From the NCBI RefSeq assembly GCF_900636515.1, contig NZ_LR134287.1:1240001-1304000 (forward strand): a DNA stretch of 64,000 nt. Direction: 5' to 3'. This stretch comes from Neisseria animalis (GTDB lineage Bacteria; Pseudomonadota; Gammaproteobacteria; Burkholderiales; Neisseriaceae). Within the stretch, counting starts at the first letter, position 1, and the number at the start of each line of letters is the position of its first letter. Positions 35,484-44,800 of this stretch are shown one piece after another. The notes beneath the pieces were generated by a model. It did no database searches. It was not told where the DNA came from and worked only from the letters and a program-made list of their open reading frames with translations. The translations under genes were made by a program, and so were the position numbers.

Positions 35484-37016
35484 CTAATCATCTCCTATGA
35501 TTCTACCAATTTTAATCATATTTGCTTTTCCTACAGCCCCGGATGTAGTACCTGATGTACTAATCCCAAACTCAAAAGAAACTTTCCCACTCGGTGTTTT
35601 ATTGGCTCCTACACACGAGAAATATCCGCACCCTGCTATCGTTGTGGACTGCCCTTGAAGTGTATTAGTTATAGTTTCCCATAGTCGTGCTTTTTCAATA
35701 GGTGATAAATTATTGATATGACCTGCGATAATACTTACGCTTGGAGCTCCTAACAGTTTTTTAGCCCCGCTACTTTTTATATTCGGCTCCCCTGAAACAC
35801 CTAGGAATATTTCACCTGTAACTCTATTTACAGCTAGGTTCAGACCATAATTTAATTTGTCTGAGATGGGGAGATTAATCTTTGTACTCCAATAATGGAT
35901 AGATGGATTATCTGACCATGGAATATCGTAATACTCCACAAATGAAGGTAAAGGTTTTGCTGGATTATTCGTCCCATAAGAAGCTAACTCTCTTTTTGTC
36001 AAATCTCTACTCAAGTCAGCTTCTGCAACATATTTCTCACATAATGCTATATCTCCATTTTCTGCGCATGCGGATTTTAATCTTTTATTACGCTGCCTGC
36101 TTATTACGTACAACTCCTTTTGAGCCTCACGATAACATGCCGCTGCATTTTGATTTTGAGAACAAGAGTTAACCTTACTTTTATAATTATCCCAATCTTG
36201 TTTAAGAAGATAATTATTCTCCACCGCATTTATTGCAGCTTGGCTACCCTGAGCCACATCCGCAGCATCACCCATCGCAACGCCCACAGCAGTCCCAGCC
36301 AGCCCGGCAATCGAAGCCACAGTCTCTTTCTGTTCCGCAGTCAGCTTACTAGCATCTTCTTCCCCATACAGCCAGTTGGAAACCACAGGAGCAACGGCTT
36401 CTGCACCACCTGCGGCTACGGCAGCCGTCATTGCATCGTTACCACCTACCGCTGCAACTGCTGCGCCCAATACCGCATGGGAGAGTATATGGGCGGCTTC
36501 TTGCTTGGCGGTTAATTTGCCGTCTGCATTGTCTTTTGCCAAACCTTTGAAATGCTGGCCGATTTCATAGGCAATGGCAGGGCTGACGGTTGCGGCGGCA
36601 ATACCCGCTACGCTGTCGGTCGGGGCACTTAATCCCGCCGCTACCATATTCAGGCCGGTTTTCAGGTATTGCAGTTTGCCGAGTTCTTTTTGATAGTCGG
36701 TATCGCTGATTGTTCCGGCTTCTTTTTTCCTCTCCAGTTCGTCAATGTGTTTGTTAATCTCGGTATTTGCTTCCTGCACATTTTGGCTGAATTGTTGGCT
36801 CACTTCCCGCTGCAAGTCCAATTCTTGCTGTACTTTCTCCTTATCAAACACATTTTGCAGACGGCCTGAGGCGGCTTCGGCGGTTTCGGTGCAGATGTCG
36901 GTATAGGCTGCTGTTGCCTGTGTGTCGCTGCTGCCGAGAGATGCCGTCTGAAAGGTTATGTTTTTCAGACGACATGAATGATAAAGTTCATAGAACGCAT
37001 GGATTTTAGGTTTCAT
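35484..37016 (-). CDS. Orphan TpsA C-terminal cassette 3 (pretoxin-VENN-toxin)
   Basis: The 510-residue frame opens with a leader 'MKPKIHAFYELYHSC', then 'TQATAAYTDICTETAEAASGRLQNVFDKEK' and a pretoxin that matches TpsA almost residue for residue up to VENN (about residue 275). After VENN comes a unique domain of about 230 residues with paired Cys ('NSCSQNQNAAACYREAQ', 'SACAENGDIALCEKY') and a Gly/Ser-rich end. It has no signal or TPS domain, so it is a reservoir copy unless fused to tpsA. The toxin type is not recognised. Confidence 0.8.
   Translation of the reverse strand: MKPKIHAFYELYHSCRLKNITFQTASLGSSDTQATAAYTDICTETAEAASGRLQNVFDKEKVQQELDLQREVSQQFSQNVQEANTEINKHIDELERKKEAGTISDTDYQKELGKLQYLKTGLNMVAAGLSAPTDSVAGIAAATVSPAIAYEIGQHFKGLAKDNADGKLTAKQEAAHILSHAVLGAAVAAVGGNDAMTAAVAAGGAEAVAPVVSNWLYGEEDASKLTAEQKETVASIAGLAGTAVGVAMGDAADVAQGSQAAINAVENNYLLKQDWDNYKSKVNSCSQNQNAAACYREAQKELYVISRQRNKRLKSACAENGDIALCEKYVAEADLSRDLTKRELASYGTNNPAKPLPSFVEYYDIPWSDNPSIHYWSTKINLPISDKLNYGLNLAVNRVTGEIFLGVSGEPNIKSSGAKKLLGAPSVSIIAGHINNLSPIEKARLWETITNTLQGQSTTIAGCGYFSCVGANKTPSGKVSFEFGISTSGTTSGAVGKANMIKIGRIIGDD
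36941..36975 (-). repeat. Inverted pair of classical DUS at the cassette 3 boundary
   Basis: ATGCCGTCTGAA (36941-36952) faces TTCAGACGACAT (36964-36975). They sit exactly where the leader ends and homology to tpsA begins. Neither has the CTGCAA form common in the window. Confidence 0.7.
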
Positions 37017-37087
37017 GTAGATTACTGCTGGCTATGCCCCGATCCCATGTTTCAAAATATAATTATTTCATATACTTATTTCGTTTT

Positions 37088-37570
37088 TTAAAATTCTTTT
37101 AGATATTCATTATATCTAACGGCTTTACATCCGATAGGTTCGTAAAAAACAAAATGTCTGTATTTATCATGAGAATGCTCTGTTGATAAAGTTTTTATAA
37201 ACTTCAATGAGCTTATTTCATATGGGCATTTATAGTATACAATATGATTCAAGTCTTCTTTTTTTCTCTTATTTGACGTATATATAACTTGAGATACAGG
37301 TAGTCCCTCATTATCTACTTTAAGGGATTGTTCATAAATTAGTTTATTATTATAAAAAAAACTAATTTTCTGAAAATCAATATTCTCTATAAAAATTTTG
37401 GCATAACTCCATTTAAAATTAGTTAATTTTTTGATTGAAATATCTGTGTTATTTTTAAAAATATATTCTTCATCGTATATTTTCTCAACGTATATAAGGA
37501 TAAGTTTGAAAAGCATCACATATAAAAAAAATATAATCATAGAAACTTTAAGGAATTTAGCGTATAACAC
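37088..37570 (-). CDS. Candidate immunity protein for cassette 2
   Basis: I chose the GTG at 37570 because AAGGAG lies six bases upstream and the overlap with the toxin stop is then 14 bases; a longer frame to 37645 exists but would overlap by 89. The 160-residue protein has an N-terminal membrane segment ('SMIIFFLYVMLFKLILIYV') and a soluble domain ending in 'CKAVRYNEYLKEF'. Very A/T-rich coding sequence, coupling to the toxin, and position all fit an immunity protein. No family is recognised. Confidence 0.6.
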   Translation of the reverse strand: MLYAKFLKVSMIIFFLYVMLFKLILIYVEKIYDEEYIFKNNTDISIKKLTNFKWSYAKIFIENIDFQKISFFYNNKLIYEQSLKVDNEGLPVSQVIYTSNKRKKEDLNHIVYYKCPYEISSLKFIKTLSTEHSHDKYRHFVFYEPIGCKAVRYNEYLKEF

Positions 37571-38555
37571 TACCAACTCCTTTTTTAATATTATTATTAA
37601 GTTCTTTTCTGCGTTGCTGAATTTTTTTACCAGCCCCTGTATCATCTAAAACTCTAAGATTATCTTTAGAAGCTTGGTAATGTTTTTTATCTAATATCTT
37701 CCTTTCTACCTTATACTTTCCATTTTTTCCTTTTGTCGCTTGATACAATCCCTCAGTTGAAAAATGATATAAGACTTTTTCAGCTAATTTTTTATTTGAA
37801 ATATTGGGATATTGCAGTGCAATATCTCTACCAATTTTATTATTTAATTGATCAACCAACTCATCAGCTTTATTTAGTGGTAAGTTATCAAAATTTGAAT
37901 AATCAGTTCCATTTCTACTCTCATGAGCATTACCAGCCTCTTTTGCTATGTTCTCACCAAATTTTTTTGTGATTATGGCTTGCCATAAGGCATGACGATA
38001 AGTATTTCCTATGCCACCTTCTCGTACTAAGTCTTCTTGACTAACTACCTCTTTTAATAGATTAATTTGGAATGTTGAAGCAATTGTGGAAATGTTTGGA
38101 TCTAATTCAGAAGCAGGATTTTTGCTTGCACTCCCTATCTGAGCAGCAATAATAGGATGTTTGAAAATAAAAATAGCCTGTAGTAAGTAATCATTATTCT
38201 CCACCGCATTCTGTGCCACCTGCCCACTCTGAACCACATCTGCGGTATTGCCTGATGCCGCACCCACAGCAGAACCATACAAACCGACCAGCGCGCTGAC
38301 GGAAGATTTTTCTTCGACACTCAGCTCTTTGGTATCTTTGTTGTACAGTATTTGGGCTAAGGCAGGTGCAGCCAGTTCCGCCCCACCTGCCGATAGGCCG
38401 GAAAGCAGGGCGTTGTTGTCTGCTGCCGCTCCGCTCAATACACCGTTCAGAATATGCAGGGCGATATGTTCTTTGCTGCCTTCTTCGGGGCGGTTGAGAT
38501 TTTTTAGAAGGCATGAATGACAAAGTCCATAGAATGTATGGATTTTAGGTTTCAT
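37557..38555 (-). CDS. Orphan cassette 2 with DUF6973-like toxin domain
   Basis: The 332-residue frame starts with a leader 'MKPKIHTFYGLCHSC' like that of cassette 3, with AAGGGG nine bases before the ATG. The pretoxin (residues 25-120) is a different allele from TpsA's ('AALHILNGVLSGAAADN'-like) and ends in VENN. The last 205 residues match the lipoprotein at 22509-23210: 'FIFKHP', 'YRHALWQAIITKKFG', 'KEAGNAHESR', 'LNNKIGRDIALQYP', 'VLYHF.TEGLY'. A DUF6973-like effector is therefore likely. Its activity is unknown. Confidence 0.8.
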   Translation of the reverse strand: MKPKIHTFYGLCHSCLLKNLNRPEEGSKEHIALHILNGVLSGAAADNNALLSGLSAGGAELAAPALAQILYNKDTKELSVEEKSSVSALVGLYGSAVGAASGNTADVVQSGQVAQNAVENNDYLLQAIFIFKHPIIAAQIGSASKNPASELDPNISTIASTFQINLLKEVVSQEDLVREGGIGNTYRHALWQAIITKKFGENIAKEAGNAHESRNGTDYSNFDNLPLNKADELVDQLNNKIGRDIALQYPNISNKKLAEKVLYHFSTEGLYQATKGKNGKYKVERKILDKKHYQASKDNLRVLDDTGAGKKIQQRRKELNNNIKKGVGSVIR

Positions 38556-38560
38556 TCAGG

Positions 38561-38866
38561 CTACCCCTTGTCAGTATCACCCCAGTATGGAATATATGAC
38601 TTACAGAGAAAGAAAAAAAATGATGTTCCGCACAGAATACTTAAAAATCCTTCATACCCTACATAAATAGTTCCTGAAAATAGAAATAGTATTAACATCA
38701 TTTCTGCGTATAATAATAAAAATGAAATTATTATGACGATATGTAACTTTTGTTTACTGTTTACCTCTATAAAGTATAATAAAATATCAAAATTTGTTTT
38801 ACATAAAAATCCAATAGTTTTTCCAAAACCATATAGACTTGGTTTTTTTTCATGAAATTTAAGCAT
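38561..38866 (-). CDS. Candidate membrane immunity protein for TpsA
   Basis: The ATG at 38866 lies five bases behind the tpsA stop, with AGGA in the last tpsA codons. The 101-residue protein has two hydrophobic segments ('IVIIISFLLLYAEMMLILFLFSG' and 'GFLSILCGTSFFFFLCK'). Position directly after the toxin end of tpsA makes it the cognate immunity candidate. A membrane location would suit a toxin acting at the inner membrane. Cassette 2 starts five bases after its stop. Confidence 0.65.
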   Translation of the reverse strand: MLKFHEKKPSLYGFGKTIGFLCKTNFDILLYFIEVNSKQKLHIVIIISFLLLYAEMMLILFLFSGTIYVGYEGFLSILCGTSFFFFLCKSYIPYWGDTDKG

Positions 38867-38871
38867 TTTTA

Positions 38872-41800
38872 TTATTTTCCTAATATGGTTTTAACATTTT
38901 TCATTGGGTCAATTTTTCTTCTCCAATCTGGAACTTCAAGAAGAATTATATTATTGTTTCCTATAAATTTATCTAGAGTTCCTTCTCCTGCTTTTCCCAC
39001 GCCATAATTTATAATTTGTTTCTTTATATCTAAAGATCGTTCTAGAAATTTATTCTCTGTCCCAGACCACATCAGCATTTTATCCATATATTTATCCAGT
39101 CCCTTCCCTATTATGATGCCTAATGAGGCATCATATGATAAATCAGATAACTTATATTGCTGTCCTTCAATGACAACGGCTGTAAAAGCACCTTGTGTGA
39201 CTGATGAAATAGCAGTAAATGCATACGTTTTCCCTCCAATGACAACAACGGGAGAAGCTAAAGAAAGCATTACTAATCCTTGCAAATAATCACTTCCTGG
39301 ATTCTTACATCCATAGCAACTACCCACTTTTTTTGCAGCGTCCATTGCCTTTTCAATATTTCCTGTTGCTTTATAGGCTGTTTGGAAAGCACCAGACATA
39401 TTATCAAGTTGCTTTAAATATGAATCATTTAAATTAAATGGTCGCGTTTGATTATTCTCTATTGAATTTATAGATGTCTGATTACCCTGAGCCACATCAG
39501 CAGCATTACCTGTCGCAGTTCCCACAGCACTCCCAGCCAGACCCGCAATCGCAGACACAGTCTCTTTCTGCTCCGCAGTCAGTTTGCTTCCGTCTTCTTC
39601 CCCATACAACCAGTTGGAAACCACTGGAGCAACGGCTTCCGCGCCACCTGCGGCTACGGCAGCCGTCATCGCATCGTTACCGCCCGCAGCAGCAACTGCT
39701 GCACCCAATACTGCATGGGAGAGTATATGGGCAGCTTCTTGTTTGGTGGTCAATTTGCCGTCTGCATTGTCTTTTGCCAAACCTTTGAAATGCTGGCCGA
39801 TTTGATAAGCCACGGCAGGGCTGACGGTTGCGGCGGCAATACCCGCTACGCTGTCGGTCGGGGCACTTAATCCCGCCGCTACCATATTCAGGCCGGTTTT
39901 CAGGTATTGCAGTTTGCCGAGTTCTTTTTGATAGTCGGTATCGCTGATTGTTCCGGCTTCTTTTTTCCTCTCCAGTTCGTCAATGTGTTTGTTAATCTCG
40001 GTATTTGCTTCCTGCACATTTTGGCTGAATTGTTGGCTCACTTCCCGCTGCAAGTCCAATTCTTGCTGTACTTTCTCCTTATCAAACACATTTTGCAGAC
40101 GGCCTGAGGCGGCTTCGGCGGTTTCGGTGCGGATGTCGGTATAGGCGGCTGTTGCCTGTGTGTCGTCCCGATCGTTGGCTATGCTGATATTTTTGGTACC
40201 GATGCCGCTGTATGTGGTGCTGCTTTGGCTGTTGCCGTCCGTGCCGTAGCCTATGCTTTGAGTTGCGCTGTGGGTGGCGTTGCCGTCTTTATCGACGGTT
40301 TGCCCGTTCCAACCGCCGCTGACATTGCCGCTGGCGTTGATACCGATGCTATCGCCTTCATAGCGGCTGTAGTTTTGGATGTTGCGGCTGCCGAGTGAGG
40401 CCGTCTGCAAAGAGTTGTTGCCTGCGGTTTCGGCTTTCTCTGTGGCGGTAATGATTGCGCCTTTGAGTTCGGTATGGTTGTGTACGGTTACATTGAAGCC
40501 GTTGTCTCCGGCAAAGATGCCGGATTGTTCGGTAATGCTTGCATGGTCGGCGTTGAGGTGGCTTTGGTTGCCATTCGCGCCAGCGGATGCGCCGTAGCCT
40601 ACGGTTGCTTGGGCGCTGATGTTTTGCTGTTTGCTGCGGTAGGTGGCGGTATCTTGTACGCTTTCGATGGTCAGGTTGTCGGCGGTGAGGTCTATGCTGC
40701 TGCCTTTGACTTGCGCGCCTTTAATCAGGGTATCGCCGCTGCTGCGGATAAGGGTTTGGCTGTCTGCATCGCCGATATGGCTGTGGCGGTGGGTTACATC
40801 GTCGCCGTTGCCGTAACCTTTGCCGTGGTTGCCTCCGGCGGTAATGCCGAAGGCGAGTCCGTTTTGTCCGTAGCTGACGGCGACTCCGGCATTCCAGCCG
40901 CTGCTCTTATTGCTGCTGCGTTCGCGGTGGGTTTGCGCGGCGGATTGCAGGGTAATGCCGTCTGCAGAGAGCAGGGTGCCGCTTTTGCCGGCAATGTCGG
41001 AGCCGGTAACACGGATATGGGCATTGTTGCTGTCGTTGTCGGCCATCAGGCTGACTTGTCCGCCTGCGTTGATTTGGCTGCTTTGGGCAGTTGTACCTTC
41101 GGTATGGTTTTGGTTAACGCTTTTTTGTTGTCCGTAGGTAAGGGAAACGCTGATTGCTTGTGCGGCGGCTTTGGGGTCGGCAAGGGCTTGTCCCAATGCT
41201 TGGTCTGCGGCACGGATATCCCATGCGGCGTTGGCGGCAGCCATGGCGTTAACGCGGTCGTTTTTGCTTTTGCCGATGGTTTTTGCTGCTGCAACGGCGC
41301 TTTGTACGGCCTGTACGACGGGGACGTTGGCGGCTACGGTAAGTCCTTTTTGTTCGATGGTGCGTTGGTAGTCGGTTGCGTAGGTATTTTGTGCGGCTTC
41401 GATGTTGATGTTTTGCGCCTGAATCTGTACGTCGCCTGCGGGGGCGGAGACGGTAGAGCCGGTTTGACGGTAATCGCCGTCAGACTGAATCAGGGTGTCG
41501 CCGTATAAGCTGCCGACGGTGCTGCCGTTGTGAGCGGTGGTTTGGCGGCTGGTAGCCGTAGCGTCTTTTTTGCTGCCAAGGGTAAAGCCGATGCCGCCGC
41601 TTCCCATCAGGCCGGATTTTTTGGTTTGATGGAACTCGCTGTTGTCGTAACGGCTTTGGGCGGCTTCAACGGCAATATCGCCGCCTGCGGTTATTCGGGT
41701 TTGCTTGTCGCTGATGATGTCGCTGCCGCGTATCAGGGTATCGTTGCCGCTGTTGAGCAGGATACGGCTGCCGGTAATGCTGCCGGAGACGGCTTCATTG

Positions 41801-44800
41801 TTGTTGCTGCGGTATTGGTCGAGACGGGACTTTTTAGAAGCAAACGAGCCGGATTTGTGATAGCGGGATTCTTCAAACAGGTTGGTTTGCCGGCCTTCTG
41901 TCAGGCTCAGGCTGTTTTGGGCATGGAGGAGGATATTGCCGCTGTTGCTGTTTATTTCTGCTTGGCGGGTGCTGATGTTGCCGCCGCTCAATACGATTTT
42001 GCCTTCTGCTTGGATTCGGCTGCCGATTTCGGAAGTTTGCGCTTCGCTGCGGTAGTTTTTATCGTCGCTACGGCTGTGCTGCTCAAAGCCGATGACTACC
42101 GTGCCGGAGTTGATGCCTTCACGCCCCAGCAGCAGGACATTGCCTGCGCTGCCGATTTCGGCGGCATTCAGGTGCAGACGGCCTTGCGCTTCGGCTTTCA
42201 GGCTGCCGCCTTTATCGGAAACGTATAATCCTGCTACGCGGCCGATATGGGTGTTGCTGCCGCTGAAACCTTTGCCTTCGGTTTCGGTACGGTTTGTCGG
42301 CGAGGTGATGTCGATGTCGTTGCCGGCGGTTAAGTCGAGACTCTGCTCCGCGCTGATGCGGCCACCTTTGATGCGGATGTTGTTGGCGGCGTTCAAGCGG
42401 GTACGGCGGCCTTTGATGTAGCCGCTGTCTGCCTCGATGTCGGCGGCAGCCAAGTCAACCAAGCTGCGGCCGGCAATGGTACCGCCGCTGACGATACCGT
42501 TATCTACGTCCAGTATGATGGTTTCGGCGCTGATCAGGGAACCGCCCGGTTTCAAATCGCCTTGGCGCGGCTTCAGGTAAACGGTGGGCGCGAGTACGGT
42601 TTGGACGCTGCCGTCGGGCAGGGTAACGGTTTTGTTTTCCAGCCAGACGATGTCACTGGTTAATCGGGCAACTTGTTCGGCCGACAGGGCAATGCCGAGG
42701 CTGAGCTTGAAGGATTTGGCATAGCTGATACCGGCATCCATCAGGGCTTTGAACTGCGCTTCGTCATTGGAATAGCCCTCCAGACGGCGGTAGCCGGTTA
42801 ATCGTGCAATCTGCTCGTTGATGCTGCGCTGCTCGTAAAAGCCGTCTCCCAAGCGTTTGTGGATGTGATTCGGATCTTGGTTCAGGGCTTGCAGCATGTA
42901 ATCGCTGCCCAGCCATTGGCGGTAGTTGGCAAAGGCAGGATCGGTTTCAATCAGAAAGCCGGGATTTTGTGGATTGATGGAGAACAAACTACTGGTCGGC
43001 AGGTTTGCTGCAGGCGCGCCTTGTTGCGGCGGTATGTTGTCGGGCGGTGATGCCTTTGCGGGGTTCGGCGTTCCGATACGGGTAATTTGAGGGAGAATAC
43101 CTTTAACCAAACTGCCGGCCCGGATATGCGGTATATCGGCGGACGTTGCTGCTTCCGTTTCGGACGGGTTCAGTCCGCTGCCTGAAGCAGGGGTATCAGG
43201 CAGACTGCTTGTTGCCGATGTATGCTCCAGTACGGTGGATACTGCCAAATCGATGGCGGTTTGTCTGTTTTCTTTGTAGTCGAGCCGATCGTCCCAGTCT
43301 CTTTGGTGGTAGCGTTTGAAGCCGCCGCGCCAACGGGTACGGGTGTATTGGGTAGTGCCTTCGTCTTCTTCGTAGGCAAAAGCGGGGGTAGGAAGATTAT
43401 TGATATTCTCCAAACCGCCCAACAGGGTTTTGCCTGCCAGTATTTCGCTGTTATCGTTGGTTACGCTGCCTTCGAGCAACATATCGCCGCCCGATGCAAT
43501 GCGCGCAGGATCGCTTTTGCCTACCTGATCTTGATATTTCCGACGGGTAAATTTCAGCTCGGTAAAGTCTTTAATCTCTCTTTGGAAGCTGTTGTTGTAT
43601 GCGTCGATTTTGGCAGACAAAGCCTCAAAAGCGGCGCTGTTGGCTTCTTCCCATTGGTTGTATGCGGCAAGTTCGGCCAAATCGCTCTCGTATTTGGCTT
43701 GAGCTGCTTCGTATGCATTGCAGAGCGCCGCATCGTAAGATGCGGATGTGCTGTCGCAACTGCCTGCCGGCGGTTCTGCCGGTTTTTTCAGGGTTTCGCC
43801 GTCTGCTTCGAAGTCCTGTTCGCTTACATTGGGTACGGGGGGCTCGCCTTGAGGCGCTTCGAGGCCGAAATATGCCCACAATTTGCTGTCGGCAGAATAG
43901 TCGATCAGGCTGTCCGGAATCGGCGTGCGCCCGAACTCAAAATTGCTTTCGTCATATTCGGCAGCAGATTTGTTGACTAACTTTCCGGCTCTGCTGAAAC
44001 TTACCCACTTGAAATCGGATCTCTGCAGCCGCTCCTGAGTGCCGCTTGGAATGATATAGTCAAATGCTTCCGGTGTTCCGACTTCTATACGAGGATTAAT
44101 ATCAAAATGTTCGTTACGGTTGAGCAGGGTACCGGCACGCACCGTCATATCGCCTAAAGATTCGATGGACGCACTCAGATTGCGAATATCGGCTGCTTTT
44201 TCCTGCGCCTGATACTTGTCGTCCAAACTGCCGCCGATGGCCATGTCGCCCGCGCTGAAGAGCAGGGCGTGTTCACGGTTGGCAATATGGGTCGCGCCGA
44301 TGTCGAGACGGCTGCGGGCGGCAACCACAGCAGCTTGAGTGGTCTCGCCGACTGTTTCTTCGCGGTTGGTGAATTGTTGTGCGGAAAGGGCGATATGGTC
44401 GCCGTAAATTCTGCCGCTGCCGATGTTTTCCAAATTGTTCGTACTGTCGATAAGGGTCAGACCGTTGCTGTTAATCATCCCCCGATTGGCGATGTTTTGC
44501 GCGTTCAGTCGGGTATGTTTGTCGGATTGGATAATGCCTGAAGCCGTATTGTCTATTTCTGCGGCTTTCAGTATGACGGCTTCGCCGCCTTCAAGCGTAT
44601 GGGCATTTTGCAGACGGCCTTGTGTCGAAAAATTCAAGGTGCGTCCGGCTTGAATATCTTGTGCCGTAATAAAGCTGTCTTGCAGTTGGACATCTATGTC
44701 CCGACCTGCGGCAAGTGTGCCGTCCGAACCTAGAGACTTGGCTTGAAGGGATATGTCTTGTCCGGCAAGAATACTGCCGCCGTTATTTTGAATGGCAAGG

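Noticed and set aside
40474..41508. 344-codon plus-strand frame opposite tpsA
   Set aside because: It is antisense to the continuous tpsA frame, whose family match is certain.
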